64,000 bases of DNA from Paludibacteraceae bacterium (GTDB taxonomy: Bacteria > Bacteroidota > Bacteroidia > Bacteroidales > Paludibacteraceae): NCBI GenBank assembly GCA_017503075.1, contig JAFVTU010000019.1, forward strand, positions 1 through 64,000. Reading direction: 5' to 3'. The position numbers were made by a program, and so were the translations under genes. The stretch's first letter is position 1. Every line of letters begins with the position of its first letter. Shown piece by piece: positions 7,899 to 17,332 of this stretch. The notes beneath the pieces were generated by a model, which had not been told where the DNA came from, made no database searches, and was given only the letters and a program-made list of their open reading frames with translations.

Positions 7899-9986
7899 AT
7901 GAAGAAAATCTTATTTTTGAGCATGATGCTCGTGACACTTATGGCATGTAAGAATGAGAACCCATTGCTCGTAGAGCAGAACACTCCTTTTGGTGTTCCA
8001 GCTTTCGACAAAGTGAAAATCGAACACTATCTGCCTGCTTTTGAGAAAGCCATCGCAGAAAACGAGGCAGAGATTGCCGCTATCGCTAATAACCCCGAAG
8101 CACCTACCTTCGCCAACACCATCGAGGCACTTGACCGCAGTGGCGAGCTGCTGAACAAAGTAGTAGGTGTATTCTTCAATGTCATCGAAGCCGATGGCAA
8201 CGATGAGATGAACGCTATCGCCGAAGAAGTATCACCCAAACTCTCCGCACTCAGCGACGGCATCATCCTCAACGATGCCCTCTTTCAACGCGTGAAAGCC
8301 GTATATGAGCAAAGAGAAAGTCTTGGCTTGAACGAGGAGCAAATGCGCCTACTGACCGAGACCTTCAAGTCCTTTGCCAACAACGGTGCTAACCTGCCAG
8401 AGGACAAGAAAGCACGCCTCAAAGAGATTAACCAAGAGTTGGGCTTGCTCTCCCTGCAATTTGGCAATAACGTAGTAGCAGAGACCAACGCCTACCAACT
8501 CTTCATCACCGATGAGACAGAACTCAAGGGTCTTCCCGAGAGCGCGAAAGCCGCAGCCAAAGAAGAAGCCGTGGCAGCAGGTCGCCCAGAGGCATGGTTG
8601 TTCACCCCTAAACGCACCAGCTTCACACCAGTACTCCAATACTGCGAGAACCGCGAACTGCGCAAAGAGCTCCTGATGGCTTACACCACCCGCGGCAACC
8701 ACGACAACGAGTATGACAACAAGAACATTATCGTTCGCACCATGCAACTGCGCGTGGAGAAAGCACAACTGTTTGGCTATACCAACCCTGCGGACTATAT
8801 CCTCGCAGACTGCATGGCTAAGGACGCAAAGACCGTGGACGCATTCCTTCAATCAGTATGGGAGCCAAGTTTGGCCGCTGCTAAGCGCGAAGCCGCAGAA
8901 CTGCAAAAGATGATGGACAAAGACCTACCAGGCGAGAAACTCCAACCATGGGACTGGTGGTATTACGCTGAGAAACTGCGCGTAGAGAAATATGCCCTCA
9001 ACGAGGAAGAACTCAAACCATACTTCGAGCTTAATAACGTGCGCAACGGTGCATTCCAATTGGCAAACAAACTATATGGACTGAACTTCGAGAAACTAGA
9101 GAATATGCCAGTATACAACCCTGAAGTAGAGGTTTTCAAAGTTACATACGCTGACGGTGGTTTGGTAGGTATCCTCTACACCGACTACTTCCCACGCGCT
9201 GGCAAACGCCCAGGTGCTTGGATGAATAATATCTGCAACCAATACGTGGATGCCAACGGTGTGGACCACCGCCCTGTCATCATCAACGTAGGTAACTTCA
9301 ACAAACCTACCGCAGGCAACCCATCGCTGCTCTCTATGGACGATGTAGAGACTCTCTTCCACGAGTTCGGTCACGCATTGCACGGCTTGATGTCCAAAGC
9401 TACCTACCAATCTCTTGCAGGTACCAACACCCCACGCGACTTTGTGGAGTTGCCAAGCCAATTCATGGAGAACTACTGCTATCACCCAGAGGTGCTCAAG
9501 ACCTATGCGTTCCACTACCAAACAGGCGAACTCATTCCAGAGGAGTTAGTAGCTAAGATCAACAAGGCAGGCACCTTCAACCAAGGCTTCGTACAAACCG
9601 AGTTGCTCTCTGCTTCTATCCTCGATATGGACTACCACAAGATGACTACCACCGAGCCATTTGACGTGAACGCATTCGAGGCAGAGTCAATGAAGAAGAT
9701 GCACATGATTCCAGAGATTATCACCCGCTATCGCTCTACCTTCTACAACCACATCTTCACCACGGGTTATGCTGCTGGCTACTACAGCTACACATGGGCA
9801 GCCGTGTTGGATGCAGATGCGTTTGCAGCATTCGAGGAGACTGGCGATATCTTCAATCCAGAGATGGCGAAGAAGTTCGCTCGCCTCTTGGAGCAAGGTG
9901 GTACACGCGACGCGGCATTGCTCTACCAAGAGTTCCGTGGCAAAGATGCCGATCCTAAGCACCACATGAAGCGCTGCGGATTCTGA
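7899..9986 (+). CDS. dcp: M3-family peptidyl-dipeptidase, lipoprotein form
   Basis: A zinc metallopeptidase of the M3 family that removes dipeptides from the C-terminus of oligopeptides. The zinc motif HEFGH is at about residues 488-492, within ETLFHEFGHALHG. Length (695) matches Dcp-type enzymes. The N-terminus is a lipoprotein signal (MKKILFLSMMLVTLMAC), so the enzyme is probably membrane-anchored in the periplasm rather than cytoplasmic like E. coli Dcp. This is common in Bacteroidota. The C-terminus (HHMKRCGF) resembles the usual end of the family. It lies downstream of a 9-bp repeat array and no clear promoter was seen directly upstream, so it may be read from the ileS transcript. Confidence 0.93.
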   Translation: MKKILFLSMMLVTLMACKNENPLLVEQNTPFGVPAFDKVKIEHYLPAFEKAIAENEAEIAAIANNPEAPTFANTIEALDRSGELLNKVVGVFFNVIEADGNDEMNAIAEEVSPKLSALSDGIILNDALFQRVKAVYEQRESLGLNEEQMRLLTETFKSFANNGANLPEDKKARLKEINQELGLLSLQFGNNVVAETNAYQLFITDETELKGLPESAKAAAKEEAVAAGRPEAWLFTPKRTSFTPVLQYCENRELRKELLMAYTTRGNHDNEYDNKNIIVRTMQLRVEKAQLFGYTNPADYILADCMAKDAKTVDAFLQSVWEPSLAAAKREAAELQKMMDKDLPGEKLQPWDWWYYAEKLRVEKYALNEEELKPYFELNNVRNGAFQLANKLYGLNFEKLENMPVYNPEVEVFKVTYADGGLVGILYTDYFPRAGKRPGAWMNNICNQYVDANGVDHRPVIINVGNFNKPTAGNPSLLSMDDVETLFHEFGHALHGLMSKATYQSLAGTNTPRDFVELPSQFMENYCYHPEVLKTYAFHYQTGELIPEELVAKINKAGTFNQGFVQTELLSASILDMDYHKMTTTEPFDVNAFEAESMKKMHMIPEIITRYRSTFYNHIFTTGYAAGYYSYTWAAVLDADAFAAFEETGDIFNPEMAKKFARLLEQGGTRDAALLYQEFRGKDADPKHHMKRCGF

Positions 9987-10000
9987 TTAATTCCCTGTTC

Positions 10001-10044
10001 GTTACCTATCTATTACCTGACAATTACGGCAACGAGACGGCAAC
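10001..10044 (+). repeat. Degenerate 11-bp intergenic repeat, partly inverted
   Basis: Roughly four 11-bp units follow the dcp stop. The first two (GTTACCTATCT, ATTACCTGACA) read as the reverse complement of a GGTAAC-type unit, and the later ones (GGCAACGAGAC, GGCAACGAC) are in forward orientation. The two halves could pair with one mismatch (CGTTACC with GGCAACG). The unit family matches arrays at 10177, 25810 and 40683. Confidence 0.6.
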
Positions 10045-10081
10045 GACAGCTGATAATACCGAAGGAAAACTAAGATATCCA

Positions 10082-10810
10082 TTGAAGTACTTCCTCAAGA
10101 ATATATCCCAAGCTAGCCTTTCAAGAACGATATTTCTAATCGTTCTTGGATGTGCTATGTGGGTATTAAGCCTATTGAGTGGTAACGAGGTGGTAACGCG
10201 CTTGGTGGCTTTAGGACTGACAATTGTCAATAGTTTTTTGTTGGCGTATTGCTTCTATAAAGGTGGCATGACGAATATCCCATCTATGTTTGTTTTGTCC
10301 ACTTATTGGTATGTTATGTCTGCCATACCTATGTTACATCAGTGGTGGCAAGTACATTTGATAATCTTTGTTGCATTGTTGATGGACTTGGTGCTGCTGA
10401 ATATTCATTACCAAAAAGAAGCTACTGAAGAAGCTTTTTTGGCAACTATGATATGCTGTTTTTTGGTACCGTTGCCTTGGGCAATGATAGCGGGTGTCGT
10501 GATCGTCTGGGGATATATGGTCGCTAAAGGCTATATGACATGGCGTGTGTGGCTGGCTTCGCTGATTGCAGTTGCGTTACGTTTGTTAGTGGCGTTTGGA
10601 CTGCGCTATGTGGGTTGGTTAGAGTGGATATGGATGGATAATCTACCTCGTCTGGCATGGCAAGATTGGTTGATTAGCATTGGAATAACCATAGTTACCT
10701 TTGCTGCTATACTACTACCTATGCGCAAAGCGTCGGTGGGAAGTGGTGTATTTTATATAACCTATATGGTTGCGTTGCTAATAGCAGGATGTGTTTTGCT
10801 CTGGTGGTGA
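10082..10810 (+). CDS. Multi-spanning membrane protein of unknown function
   Basis: A 242-residue, very hydrophobic protein with about seven predicted membrane segments and many Trp residues. I recognise no family with confidence; it loosely resembles Bacteroidota integral membrane proteins annotated as DUFs next to housekeeping genes. The proposed start is a TTG; the first in-frame ATG is at 10157, inside the first membrane segment, and the frame is open upstream through the repeat array into the end of dcp, so the true start is uncertain. Two copies of an 11-bp repeat unit (GAGTGGTAACG, AGGTGGTAACG; 10177-10198) are embedded in the coding sequence and encode SGNEVVTR between the first two membrane segments. 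Confidence 0.6.
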   Translation: MKYFLKNISQASLSRTIFLIVLGCAMWVLSLLSGNEVVTRLVALGLTIVNSFLLAYCFYKGGMTNIPSMFVLSTYWYVMSAIPMLHQWWQVHLIIFVALLMDLVLLNIHYQKEATEEAFLATMICCFLVPLPWAMIAGVVIVWGYMVAKGYMTWRVWLASLIAVALRLLVAFGLRYVGWLEWIWMDNLPRLAWQDWLISIGITIVTFAAILLPMRKASVGSGVFYITYMVALLIAGCVLLWW

Positions 10811-10835
10811 TTTTTTTTTGAAAAACACACAGAAA

Positions 10836-10867
10836 TTTGCAAATTCTAAAAAAAAATCGTACCTTTG
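10836..10867 (+). promoter_or_regulatory. Promoter of the first propeller-amidase operon
   Basis: -33 TTTG at 10836-10839 and -7 TACCTTTG at 10860-10867, 20 bp apart. The leader that follows has a perfect 7-bp stem-loop at 10878-10895 (TTATTGC, loop GTGG, GCAATAA) close to the predicted 5' end, then AT-rich sequence to the ATG at 10940. Confidence 0.85.
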
Positions 10868-10939
10868 TGCGCTAAAATTATTGCGTGGGCAATAAAATAA
10901 AATAATTAACAATAAAACTAACCATTAAAAACATTTCGT

Positions 10940-11773
10940 ATGAAGAAGATCTTTCTTTCTTTGGCGCTGGCTGTGTCTATGATGGCTTCAGCGCAAGTGT
11001 TTGAGGTGGGTCAACTCACTAAGTTGAACACTCCTACAGACACCGATGTGAAGGTGGCAGGCGTGAGCGCAGATGGCTCATATGTACTGATCACCAACGG
11101 TTCTAACCACGGTTTGCGTCGCTATGACGTAGCTACTGGTCAAACCACCACTATCACTACTGCACCAGGTGCAGGTTACAATGTTCAAATCAGCAATGAC
11201 GGTCAAGAGATCGTGTATCGTGAGACCAAGTTTGACAAACAAGGTTTGCGCAAGAACGACGTTATTCGTCTGAATTTGGCTACTGCTAAAACCGCTACCG
11301 TAGCAAAAGCACAACGCGATGCTAGCGCTATGGTAACCAGTTCTGCTAAACAATCTGTTTCTATTCAAGATCGCTTGATGGTAGTTAACCGCAATGGTAA
11401 GAATGTGGTTGTAGCTCCTAATGGCAAGCACTTGAGCTACATCTGGGCTTCTATTTCTCCAGATGGCAAGAAGTTGTGCTACTATGTATGCGGTAATGGT
11501 TGCTGGGTATCTAATATTGATGGTAGCAACAAGCAATACATTGCTCACGCATGCCGCGCTGCACAATGGTATGACAACAATACCATCGTAGCTATGGCAG
11601 ATGAGGATGATGGTCACTTTACTACTGCAAGCCGCATTGTAGCTTATACTTTGGACGGCAAAATGCAAGTTTTGACCAATGACTCTATGATCGCTATTGA
11701 GCCATATGCAGCTAATGGTGCTGTGGTATTCTCTACATTGGATGGCGAAGTATATATGTTGAACGTTAAATAA
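10940..11773 (+). CDS. Secreted TolB/WD40-like beta-propeller protein (copy 1)
   Basis: A 277-residue protein with a cleavable signal peptide (MKKIFLSLALAVSMMASAQ). The mature part consists of repeated blades of the PD40/TolB kind (GVSADGSYVLITN, QISNDGQEIVY, SISPDGKKLCYYV, SNIDGSNKQYI). Such propellers usually bind proteins or carbohydrates in the periplasm. Codon use is strongly biased to GGT, GCT and ACT, suggesting high expression. Its stop overlaps the ATG at 11773 upstream of the amidase (TAATG), so the two are probably translationally coupled. A paralogue with the same coupling lies at 16494. It has no sorting motif at the C-terminus, so it probably stays in the periplasm. The specific role is unknown. 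Confidence 0.8.
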   Translation: MKKIFLSLALAVSMMASAQVFEVGQLTKLNTPTDTDVKVAGVSADGSYVLITNGSNHGLRRYDVATGQTTTITTAPGAGYNVQISNDGQEIVYRETKFDKQGLRKNDVIRLNLATAKTATVAKAQRDASAMVTSSAKQSVSIQDRLMVVNRNGKNVVVAPNGKHLSYIWASISPDGKKLCYYVCGNGCWVSNIDGSNKQYIAHACRAAQWYDNNTIVAMADEDDGHFTTASRIVAYTLDGKMQVLTNDSMIAIEPYAANGAVVFSTLDGEVYMLNVK

Positions 11774-11784
11774 TGCAGACTGTT

Positions 11785-14700
11785 ATGAAAAAGATATTTA
11801 TGATTCTCGCAGCAGCGCTGCTTACCGTTTCGATGTCAGCTGCTGATTTGACAGGCAAACGTATCTATGTCAACCCAGGTCACGGTAGCTATGGTCCAAA
11901 CGACCGTCCTATGGCTACTATTCCATATCCTAATTTGCCTACTACAGGTATGCCAGATACACTCGGTTTCTACGAGTCTAACACCAACCTCTGGAAGTGT
12001 ATGTACCTCGGCGAGAAACTCGAAGCTATGGGTGCAACCGTATTGTACTCTCGTACTCAATGTGGTCCTTGGCCATACGAAATGAAGAATGGTGACTATC
12101 CAGACTATACCTACAATAAGGGCGGATCTATTGCAGATCCTACTATCGGTTGGCAATATTCTGATGGTTATTATGCTCACCCAGATTACGAGAAATACAA
12201 CCGTAGTTTGAGCGAGATCTGCCGCGAGGTAGAGGCTAACAATATTGACTACTTTATCTCTGTTCACTCTAATGCGAATAGTGAGGGTAGTACCGCTAAC
12301 TTCCCATTGATGCTCTATCGTGGTCCAGACAACTACGCTAGTGCAAACTCTGTAGACGGTGCTGAGTATGTAGAGGGTAGCTACGAGAAAGCTAAATTGG
12401 CTAACGAGGAGAAACTCAAAATCATGAAGGCGGGTATTGATGTACCATCTTCTACCAACCTCAATATCCGTGGTGACTGGAACTTCTATGGTTCTACTTC
12501 TACTTTGACTATCAATGGTAAGACTTATAAGGGTTACCTTGGTGTGATGAAACATGGTGCATCTGGTTTCTTGTCAGAAGGTTACTTCCACACTTATCAA
12601 CCAGCTCGTCACCGTGCACTCAACCAAGACTACTGCCACATGGAGGGTCTGGATTACTACCGCGGTATCATCAACTACTACGGCGCTGACAAAGAGACCG
12701 TTGGTTATATCGTAGGTACTGTTAAAGACCAATACAACAAGATGAGCCACTCTCTCTTTACCTACACTCCTAAGTCTAACGACCAATGGGTACCATGTAA
12801 TGGTGCAGAGGTTATCTTGAAGAAAGGTGGCGTAGAGGTTGCTCGCTACAATGTAGATACCATGTACAACGGTATCTTCGTATTCGAAGGTCTTGAGCCA
12901 GGTGATGACTACTCACTTGATGCAAACTGCGACGGTTTCTTCCCACTCGCAGACCAATACAAGGTTCCTTTCTCAGTAAAGGCAAACGAGACTACTTATC
13001 CAATGATCTACTTGGTAGATACCACATGGACTCCTCCAACTATCGTTTACGAAGATTATCCAAATCCAGCACAACCAGCATACCTTGGTTTGCCAAGCGT
13101 ATTTGAAATGCAACAAGAGGCTGTTCGCGACTTTACAGAAGTAATCAAAGGTACTGTTAAACGTACACTCCAAAGTGGTGACACTACTATCCTTCTCTCA
13201 CACGAGGAAGACGGTACACCTCATATCTACCTCATTAAGAGCAGCTTGAATACTATCGAGACTATTTCTACAGATAGCATTCTTCCACGCGATCCTGACA
13301 ACGTAGGTGACTACCTCGCACTTTCTGATATCGCATTGACTTGCGACGGCAAACTAGTAGGTGTGAACTATGTTCGTTGCCAATATGGTGATGATCAAGT
13401 AGATGCTGGCTACAAACGTGGTGTAAAGACCTTCTATATTTGGGATAAGCTTGCAGGTGACGCACGTGTATGGTTTACTGCTAATGATGCAGGAAACTCA
13501 TACCGTAGCGACGGTGGTTATACCATCGCAGTGAAGGGCGAAAGTAAAGACTGCCAAGTGATCGTTTCACAACGTCACTACAATGCTACTACAGGTGGTG
13601 CTTTGCGTATCTCTGCTTATACCGTAACCGATGGTGCTCCAAGCTATATCTTCTATGGTAAGACTTTGAATGCTGAAGCTCCTCTTCACGCAGTAACTCA
13701 TGGTGAGGATATTCAATTTACCCTCTCTCCACGTGGCGAGAAGAAAGACTTCATCTTTGATGCAGGTTTGACTACTCCTATGGAGTTCAGTTTGCCAGGC
13801 GGTCAAAACCAAGACGTAACTGTAGTAGGTCAAGTTTCTGCTGACCTCATGCACGCTAAGTTCAACGGTGCTACTTACTTCAAGTATGCTGGTCATAGCC
13901 TCATGGCTGCTCCTGCTACTGATACTCTGGGCAGAGTCACTGGTGTTCAAGTATTGGATATCACCGAGGGTCTTGACAAGGCAGTTGTGGTTAAGACCAC
14001 CAACACTACTTTGGCTGAGGCTGTAGAGGCTACCTACGCTTCTGCAAGTGCTAAGGTTAAAGGTACTGACCTCTATCTCTACTTGCTCATTGACAATAAG
14101 ATGTATTGCTTCACTACTGTAGGTGTAGATCAACCAGTAGTAGCAAGTATCATGGCTATGAATTTGAATGTAGAAGATAATGATTCTGTATATACTTTCA
14201 CATTCAATGCGACTGCTGATGCTAAATCTGCTAACTTGGTGTTCTACAACAAGGGTGGATACGTATCAGGTAAAATTGCTTTGGCTAATGTCGTTAAGGG
14301 TGCCAATACCGCAACTGTAGCAAAAGCAGATCTCCCTGGCAAACCAGGTCAAACATTGACATGGGCTGTAGAGTTGGAGGGTGAAACTATTGCTAACTTC
14401 GGCATCATCGCTTCTGACAACTCACTCATCGAATCTGGCACTTCTCGCTTGTTCAATGCAGTAAACACCAACCCTGAGTTGGATAACTTCGGTAAGATCT
14501 ATATCATGCACCGTGCTGGTTCTTCTGCTTCTGCCAACGCTCCTAAGAGCGGTATTTGGGAGTTTGACCACAACCTCGTTAAGCAAAATACCGAGGTTTA
14601 CAAGGGTGGCGAAGAGAAGTTTGGTAACCCAACTCGTATGTCTATGGACCGCGAGGGTTATCTCTACATCGCTGACTGGGCAGATGGTCACTCTGGTATC

Positions 14701-16326
14701 TTCATGGCTAACACAGCCGATATGACCCAACCATTTACTCAATTCTTCGCAGGTACACGCGGTAGCGATGGTGAATTCAACAATGGTGGCGTTTACACAG
14801 GTTCTTCTACCCCAGGTTGCTATGTATATGACAACGGTGAGGAAGTGAAACTCTTCGTTTACAACGAGGACGCTGCTGGTACATTGCCTAAGAATGGTAT
14901 GGCAGTTTACAATATCGGTCAAGAAGATGGTACTATTCTTCATAGCTGGGAAACTGCTCCATCTGCAGTTTACACCTTGACTGGTCAAGCCAACACCGAG
15001 GGTAACCCATGGGGTACCAGCCACGGCTTCTTCGTAAGTCAAGTACGTGGTTCTGGTAACAACAATAGCGGTGCAACTTCTTTGAAGTTCTACTCTAACG
15101 ACGGTACAGAGCAAATGTCATCTGCATCTGATGAGTACAAAGAGATCATCACTGGTTCTGACGCAGGTGGTTATGTAGTATCAGCTGACGAGTCAGTTAT
15201 GATATTCAACGATGGTGATCAACAATTCCTTGTATTTGACATCACATGGGAAGGCGACAAGCCAGTTATGGCATTGCGCTATACCATCAAGCACGGCATC
15301 GCTACTATCCGTCAAATGAACTGGGATTACGCAGGCAACATCGTATGCTCTGGCGACAATGGTATCCATATCGTAAGCTTGCCAAAGGATGAGAACGTGA
15401 CTGTAGTTCCTGCTAAGAAGGCACTGACCGTGACTTGCCCAGGTGCTGTGGTTCCTGTAACAGGTGTAGCATTGGATACTGCCGCTATAGAACTCTTGGT
15501 AGAAGATACTCATACCTTGACTGCAATCATCACTCCAGCAGATGCAACTGATAACTATGTAAAGTGGAGCAGTAGCGACACGAAAATTGCAACAGTTAAC
15601 GAGGGTGTAGTAACAGCTATGGCTATAGGTACAGCAACCATTACGGCAACTACCGTAGATGGCGAATTTACTGCAACCTGCCAAGTAACTGTTAAGCCAC
15701 GCCCTGTAACTAGTGTTGCATTGGACAAGGCTGAAGTAACATTAGAAGTAAAAGAAACTACGACTCTCGTTGCTACTATTACTCCTGCAAATGCTACCAA
15801 CCAAAATGTAACTTGGAGTACTAGCGATGCACAAGTAGCTACAGTAGAGAATGGTGTCGTGACTGCGGTTGCATTAGGTACCGCAACTATCACAGTTGCT
15901 ACCGAAGATGGTAACTTGACAGCTACATGCGTAGTTACTGTAGAGCCTACTTCTGTAACAGGTGTTACACTTGACCTCACGGAATTGGCATTGGAAGTTC
16001 CTAATACCGCTACACTCACTGCAACTGTTGCTCCTGAGGATGCTACAGATAAGTCTGTTGTATGGGCTTCTGACAACGATGCAGTAGCTACTGTAGCCGA
16101 CGGAGTGGTAACTGCTGTAGCAGAAGGTACTGCAAATATCACCGTGACGACAGTAGATGGTAACTTCAAAGCTACTTGCGTAGTTACTGTGCGCGTTGCT
16201 GATGGTGTGATGAATATTATTGTATTGGATAAAAATGCTCCTATGTATGACGTGCTTGGCCGTCAAGTAGATGACAGTTATCGCGGCATCGTAATCCAAA
16301 ATGGTAGAAAATTCATGCTCCAATAA
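11785..16326 (+). CDS. Giant secreted N-acetylmuramoyl-L-alanine amidase with Big_2 repeats (copy 1)
   Basis: A 1513-residue secreted protein. After the signal peptide (MKKIFMILAAALLTVSMSAA) comes an Amidase_3-type domain (about 23-305) with zinc ligands expected at H33 (NPGHGSYG), E64 (FYESN) and H161 (SVHSNA), and a catalytic Glu at E265 (FLSEGYFH). This family cleaves the bond between MurNAc and the stem peptide. Next come a carboxypeptidase-regulatory-like domain (about 305-415), two propeller-like regions (about 435-780 and 890-1220), three bacterial Ig-like Big_2 repeats (about 1225-1475), and a C-terminal motif (MYDVLGR...GIVIQNG) resembling a type IX sorting signal. The ATG at 11773 overlapping the previous stop is an alternative start four codons upstream; I chose the MKK start because of the signal peptide. 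A paralogue lies at 17333. Confidence 0.88.
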   Translation: MKKIFMILAAALLTVSMSAADLTGKRIYVNPGHGSYGPNDRPMATIPYPNLPTTGMPDTLGFYESNTNLWKCMYLGEKLEAMGATVLYSRTQCGPWPYEMKNGDYPDYTYNKGGSIADPTIGWQYSDGYYAHPDYEKYNRSLSEICREVEANNIDYFISVHSNANSEGSTANFPLMLYRGPDNYASANSVDGAEYVEGSYEKAKLANEEKLKIMKAGIDVPSSTNLNIRGDWNFYGSTSTLTINGKTYKGYLGVMKHGASGFLSEGYFHTYQPARHRALNQDYCHMEGLDYYRGIINYYGADKETVGYIVGTVKDQYNKMSHSLFTYTPKSNDQWVPCNGAEVILKKGGVEVARYNVDTMYNGIFVFEGLEPGDDYSLDANCDGFFPLADQYKVPFSVKANETTYPMIYLVDTTWTPPTIVYEDYPNPAQPAYLGLPSVFEMQQEAVRDFTEVIKGTVKRTLQSGDTTILLSHEEDGTPHIYLIKSSLNTIETISTDSILPRDPDNVGDYLALSDIALTCDGKLVGVNYVRCQYGDDQVDAGYKRGVKTFYIWDKLAGDARVWFTANDAGNSYRSDGGYTIAVKGESKDCQVIVSQRHYNATTGGALRISAYTVTDGAPSYIFYGKTLNAEAPLHAVTHGEDIQFTLSPRGEKKDFIFDAGLTTPMEFSLPGGQNQDVTVVGQVSADLMHAKFNGATYFKYAGHSLMAAPATDTLGRVTGVQVLDITEGLDKAVVVKTTNTTLAEAVEATYASASAKVKGTDLYLYLLIDNKMYCFTTVGVDQPVVASIMAMNLNVEDNDSVYTFTFNATADAKSANLVFYNKGGYVSGKIALANVVKGANTATVAKADLPGKPGQTLTWAVELEGETIANFGIIASDNSLIESGTSRLFNAVNTNPELDNFGKIYIMHRAGSSASANAPKSGIWEFDHNLVKQNTEVYKGGEEKFGNPTRMSMDREGYLYIADWADGHSGIFMANTADMTQPFTQFFAGTRGSDGEFNNGGVYTGSSTPGCYVYDNGEEVKLFVYNEDAAGTLPKNGMAVYNIGQEDGTILHSWETAPSAVYTLTGQANTEGNPWGTSHGFFVSQVRGSGNNNSGATSLKFYSNDGTEQMSSASDEYKEIITGSDAGGYVVSADESVMIFNDGDQQFLVFDITWEGDKPVMALRYTIKHGIATIRQMNWDYAGNIVCSGDNGIHIVSLPKDENVTVVPAKKALTVTCPGAVVPVTGVALDTAAIELLVEDTHTLTAIITPADATDNYVKWSSSDTKIATVNEGVVTAMAIGTATITATTVDGEFTATCQVTVKPRPVTSVALDKAEVTLEVKETTTLVATITPANATNQNVTWSTSDAQVATVENGVVTAVALGTATITVATEDGNLTATCVVTVEPTSVTGVTLDLTELALEVPNTATLTATVAPEDATDKSVVWASDNDAVATVADGVVTAVAEGTANITVTTVDGNFKATCVVTVRVADGVMNIIVLDKNAPMYDVLGRQVDDSYRGIVIQNGRKFMLQ

Positions 16327-16347
16327 GTTAGTATTTAACCATATAAT

Positions 16348-16378
16348 AAAAAAGTCGCCTGTGAAGGCGACTTTTTTT
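16348..16378 (+). terminator. Rho-independent terminator of operon 1
   Basis: Perfect 7-bp stem GTCGCCT/AGGCGAC with a GTGA loop (16354-16371), flanked by an A run and followed by seven Ts. It closes the first propeller-amidase operon and separates it from the second. Confidence 0.9.
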
Positions 16379-16397
16379 GTTCTAAAATAGTAAAAAG

Positions 16398-16429
16398 TTT
16401 GCAGTATTCAAAAAAAAGCAGTAACTTTG
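16398..16429 (+). promoter_or_regulatory. Promoter of the second propeller-amidase operon
   Basis: -33 TTTG at 16398-16401 and -7 TAACTTTG at 16422-16429, 20 bp apart. The spacer (ATTCA, poly-A, GCAG) is almost identical to that of the promoter at 25978-26009. Confidence 0.85.
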
Positions 16430-16493
16430 TGGCACTTTAATCAAAATACAACAAACATAATTATAATTAACCTTTAATAAAAACGCAACAATC

Positions 16494-17321
16494 ATGAAAA
16501 AAGTCTATCTTTTTTTGGCGTTGGCTATCCCAATGATGGCAAGCGCACAATTGTTGGAGGTAGGAAGCGTTGAACGCGTAGCGAAAGAGGCTGATGCGAA
16601 AGTGGCAGCTTTCAGTCCTACAGGCGACTATCTCCTTTTAACCAACACCAGTAACCAAGGTTTGCAACGTATGGATTTGGCTTCCAAAAAGGTAACCAAA
16701 ATTACGAGTGCTGACGGAGCAGGTTACAATGTAAAGATTGCTCAAGATGGCAATCAAATAGTTTATCGCGAGGTAACGCTAGATGCTAGCAAGAGCCGCG
16801 TGAGCAACATTGTTCGCCACGATTTTGCAGCTAACAAGGCACAAGTGATTGCACACAAGCAACAACACTTGGCTGCTATGGTGGTAGATGTGAATCGTCC
16901 TTCATTCTCCATCAAGGATCGTCAACTGATGATGACCAAGAATGGCAAGACTATCGTTTTCTCTCCTAATGGTGAGCAATACAGCTACCACTGGGCATCT
17001 CTTTCTCCTAATGGCAAGAAAGTAGCTTACTACATCAGCGCAGTAGGTTGCTTCGTATGCGACATCGATGGCAGCAATATCCAATTCATCGGTCACAATA
17101 TCCTCGCTCCAGTATGGTACAACGACAATATCCTCGTGGGTTGCGATACCAAGGATAATGGCGAAGTGGTGCTTGAGTCTGTGATTGTAGCTTACAGCTT
17201 GGATGGCAAGAAGCAAGTGCTGACTAATGGCGAGCAAATCGCTGTATTCCCACAAGCAGCTAACGGCAAGATCGCTTACTCAACCAGCGAAGGTGAAATC
17301 TATGTTATGAACATTAAATGA
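16494..17321 (+). CDS. Secreted TolB/WD40-like beta-propeller protein (copy 2)
   Basis: A 275-residue paralogue of the protein at 10940, aligning end to end: same signal peptide type (MKKVYLFLALAIPMMASAQ), same blade motifs (AFSPTGDYLLLTN, KIAQDGNQIVYRE, SLSPNGKKVAYYI, CDIDGSNIQFI) and the same ending (GEIYVMNIK versus GEVYMLNVK). The stop overlaps the start region of the downstream amidase (ATGATG), which repeats the coupling seen in copy 1. The role is unknown; conservation of the pair suggests that the propeller assists the amidase, for instance by binding it or its substrate in the periplasm. That is inference. Confidence 0.8.
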   Translation: MKKVYLFLALAIPMMASAQLLEVGSVERVAKEADAKVAAFSPTGDYLLLTNTSNQGLQRMDLASKKVTKITSADGAGYNVKIAQDGNQIVYREVTLDASKSRVSNIVRHDFAANKAQVIAHKQQHLAAMVVDVNRPSFSIKDRQLMMTKNGKTIVFSPNGEQYSYHWASLSPNGKKVAYYISAVGCFVCDIDGSNIQFIGHNILAPVWYNDNILVGCDTKDNGEVVLESVIVAYSLDGKKQVLTNGEQIAVFPQAANGKIAYSTSEGEIYVMNIK

Positions 17322-17332
17322 TGCATACTACT

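Noticed and set aside
11836..12555. Long antisense ORFs opposite the amidase genes (also near 14422-15114 and 17345-18289)
   Set aside because: They are shadows of strongly codon-biased real genes, with no recognisable domains and no promoters.
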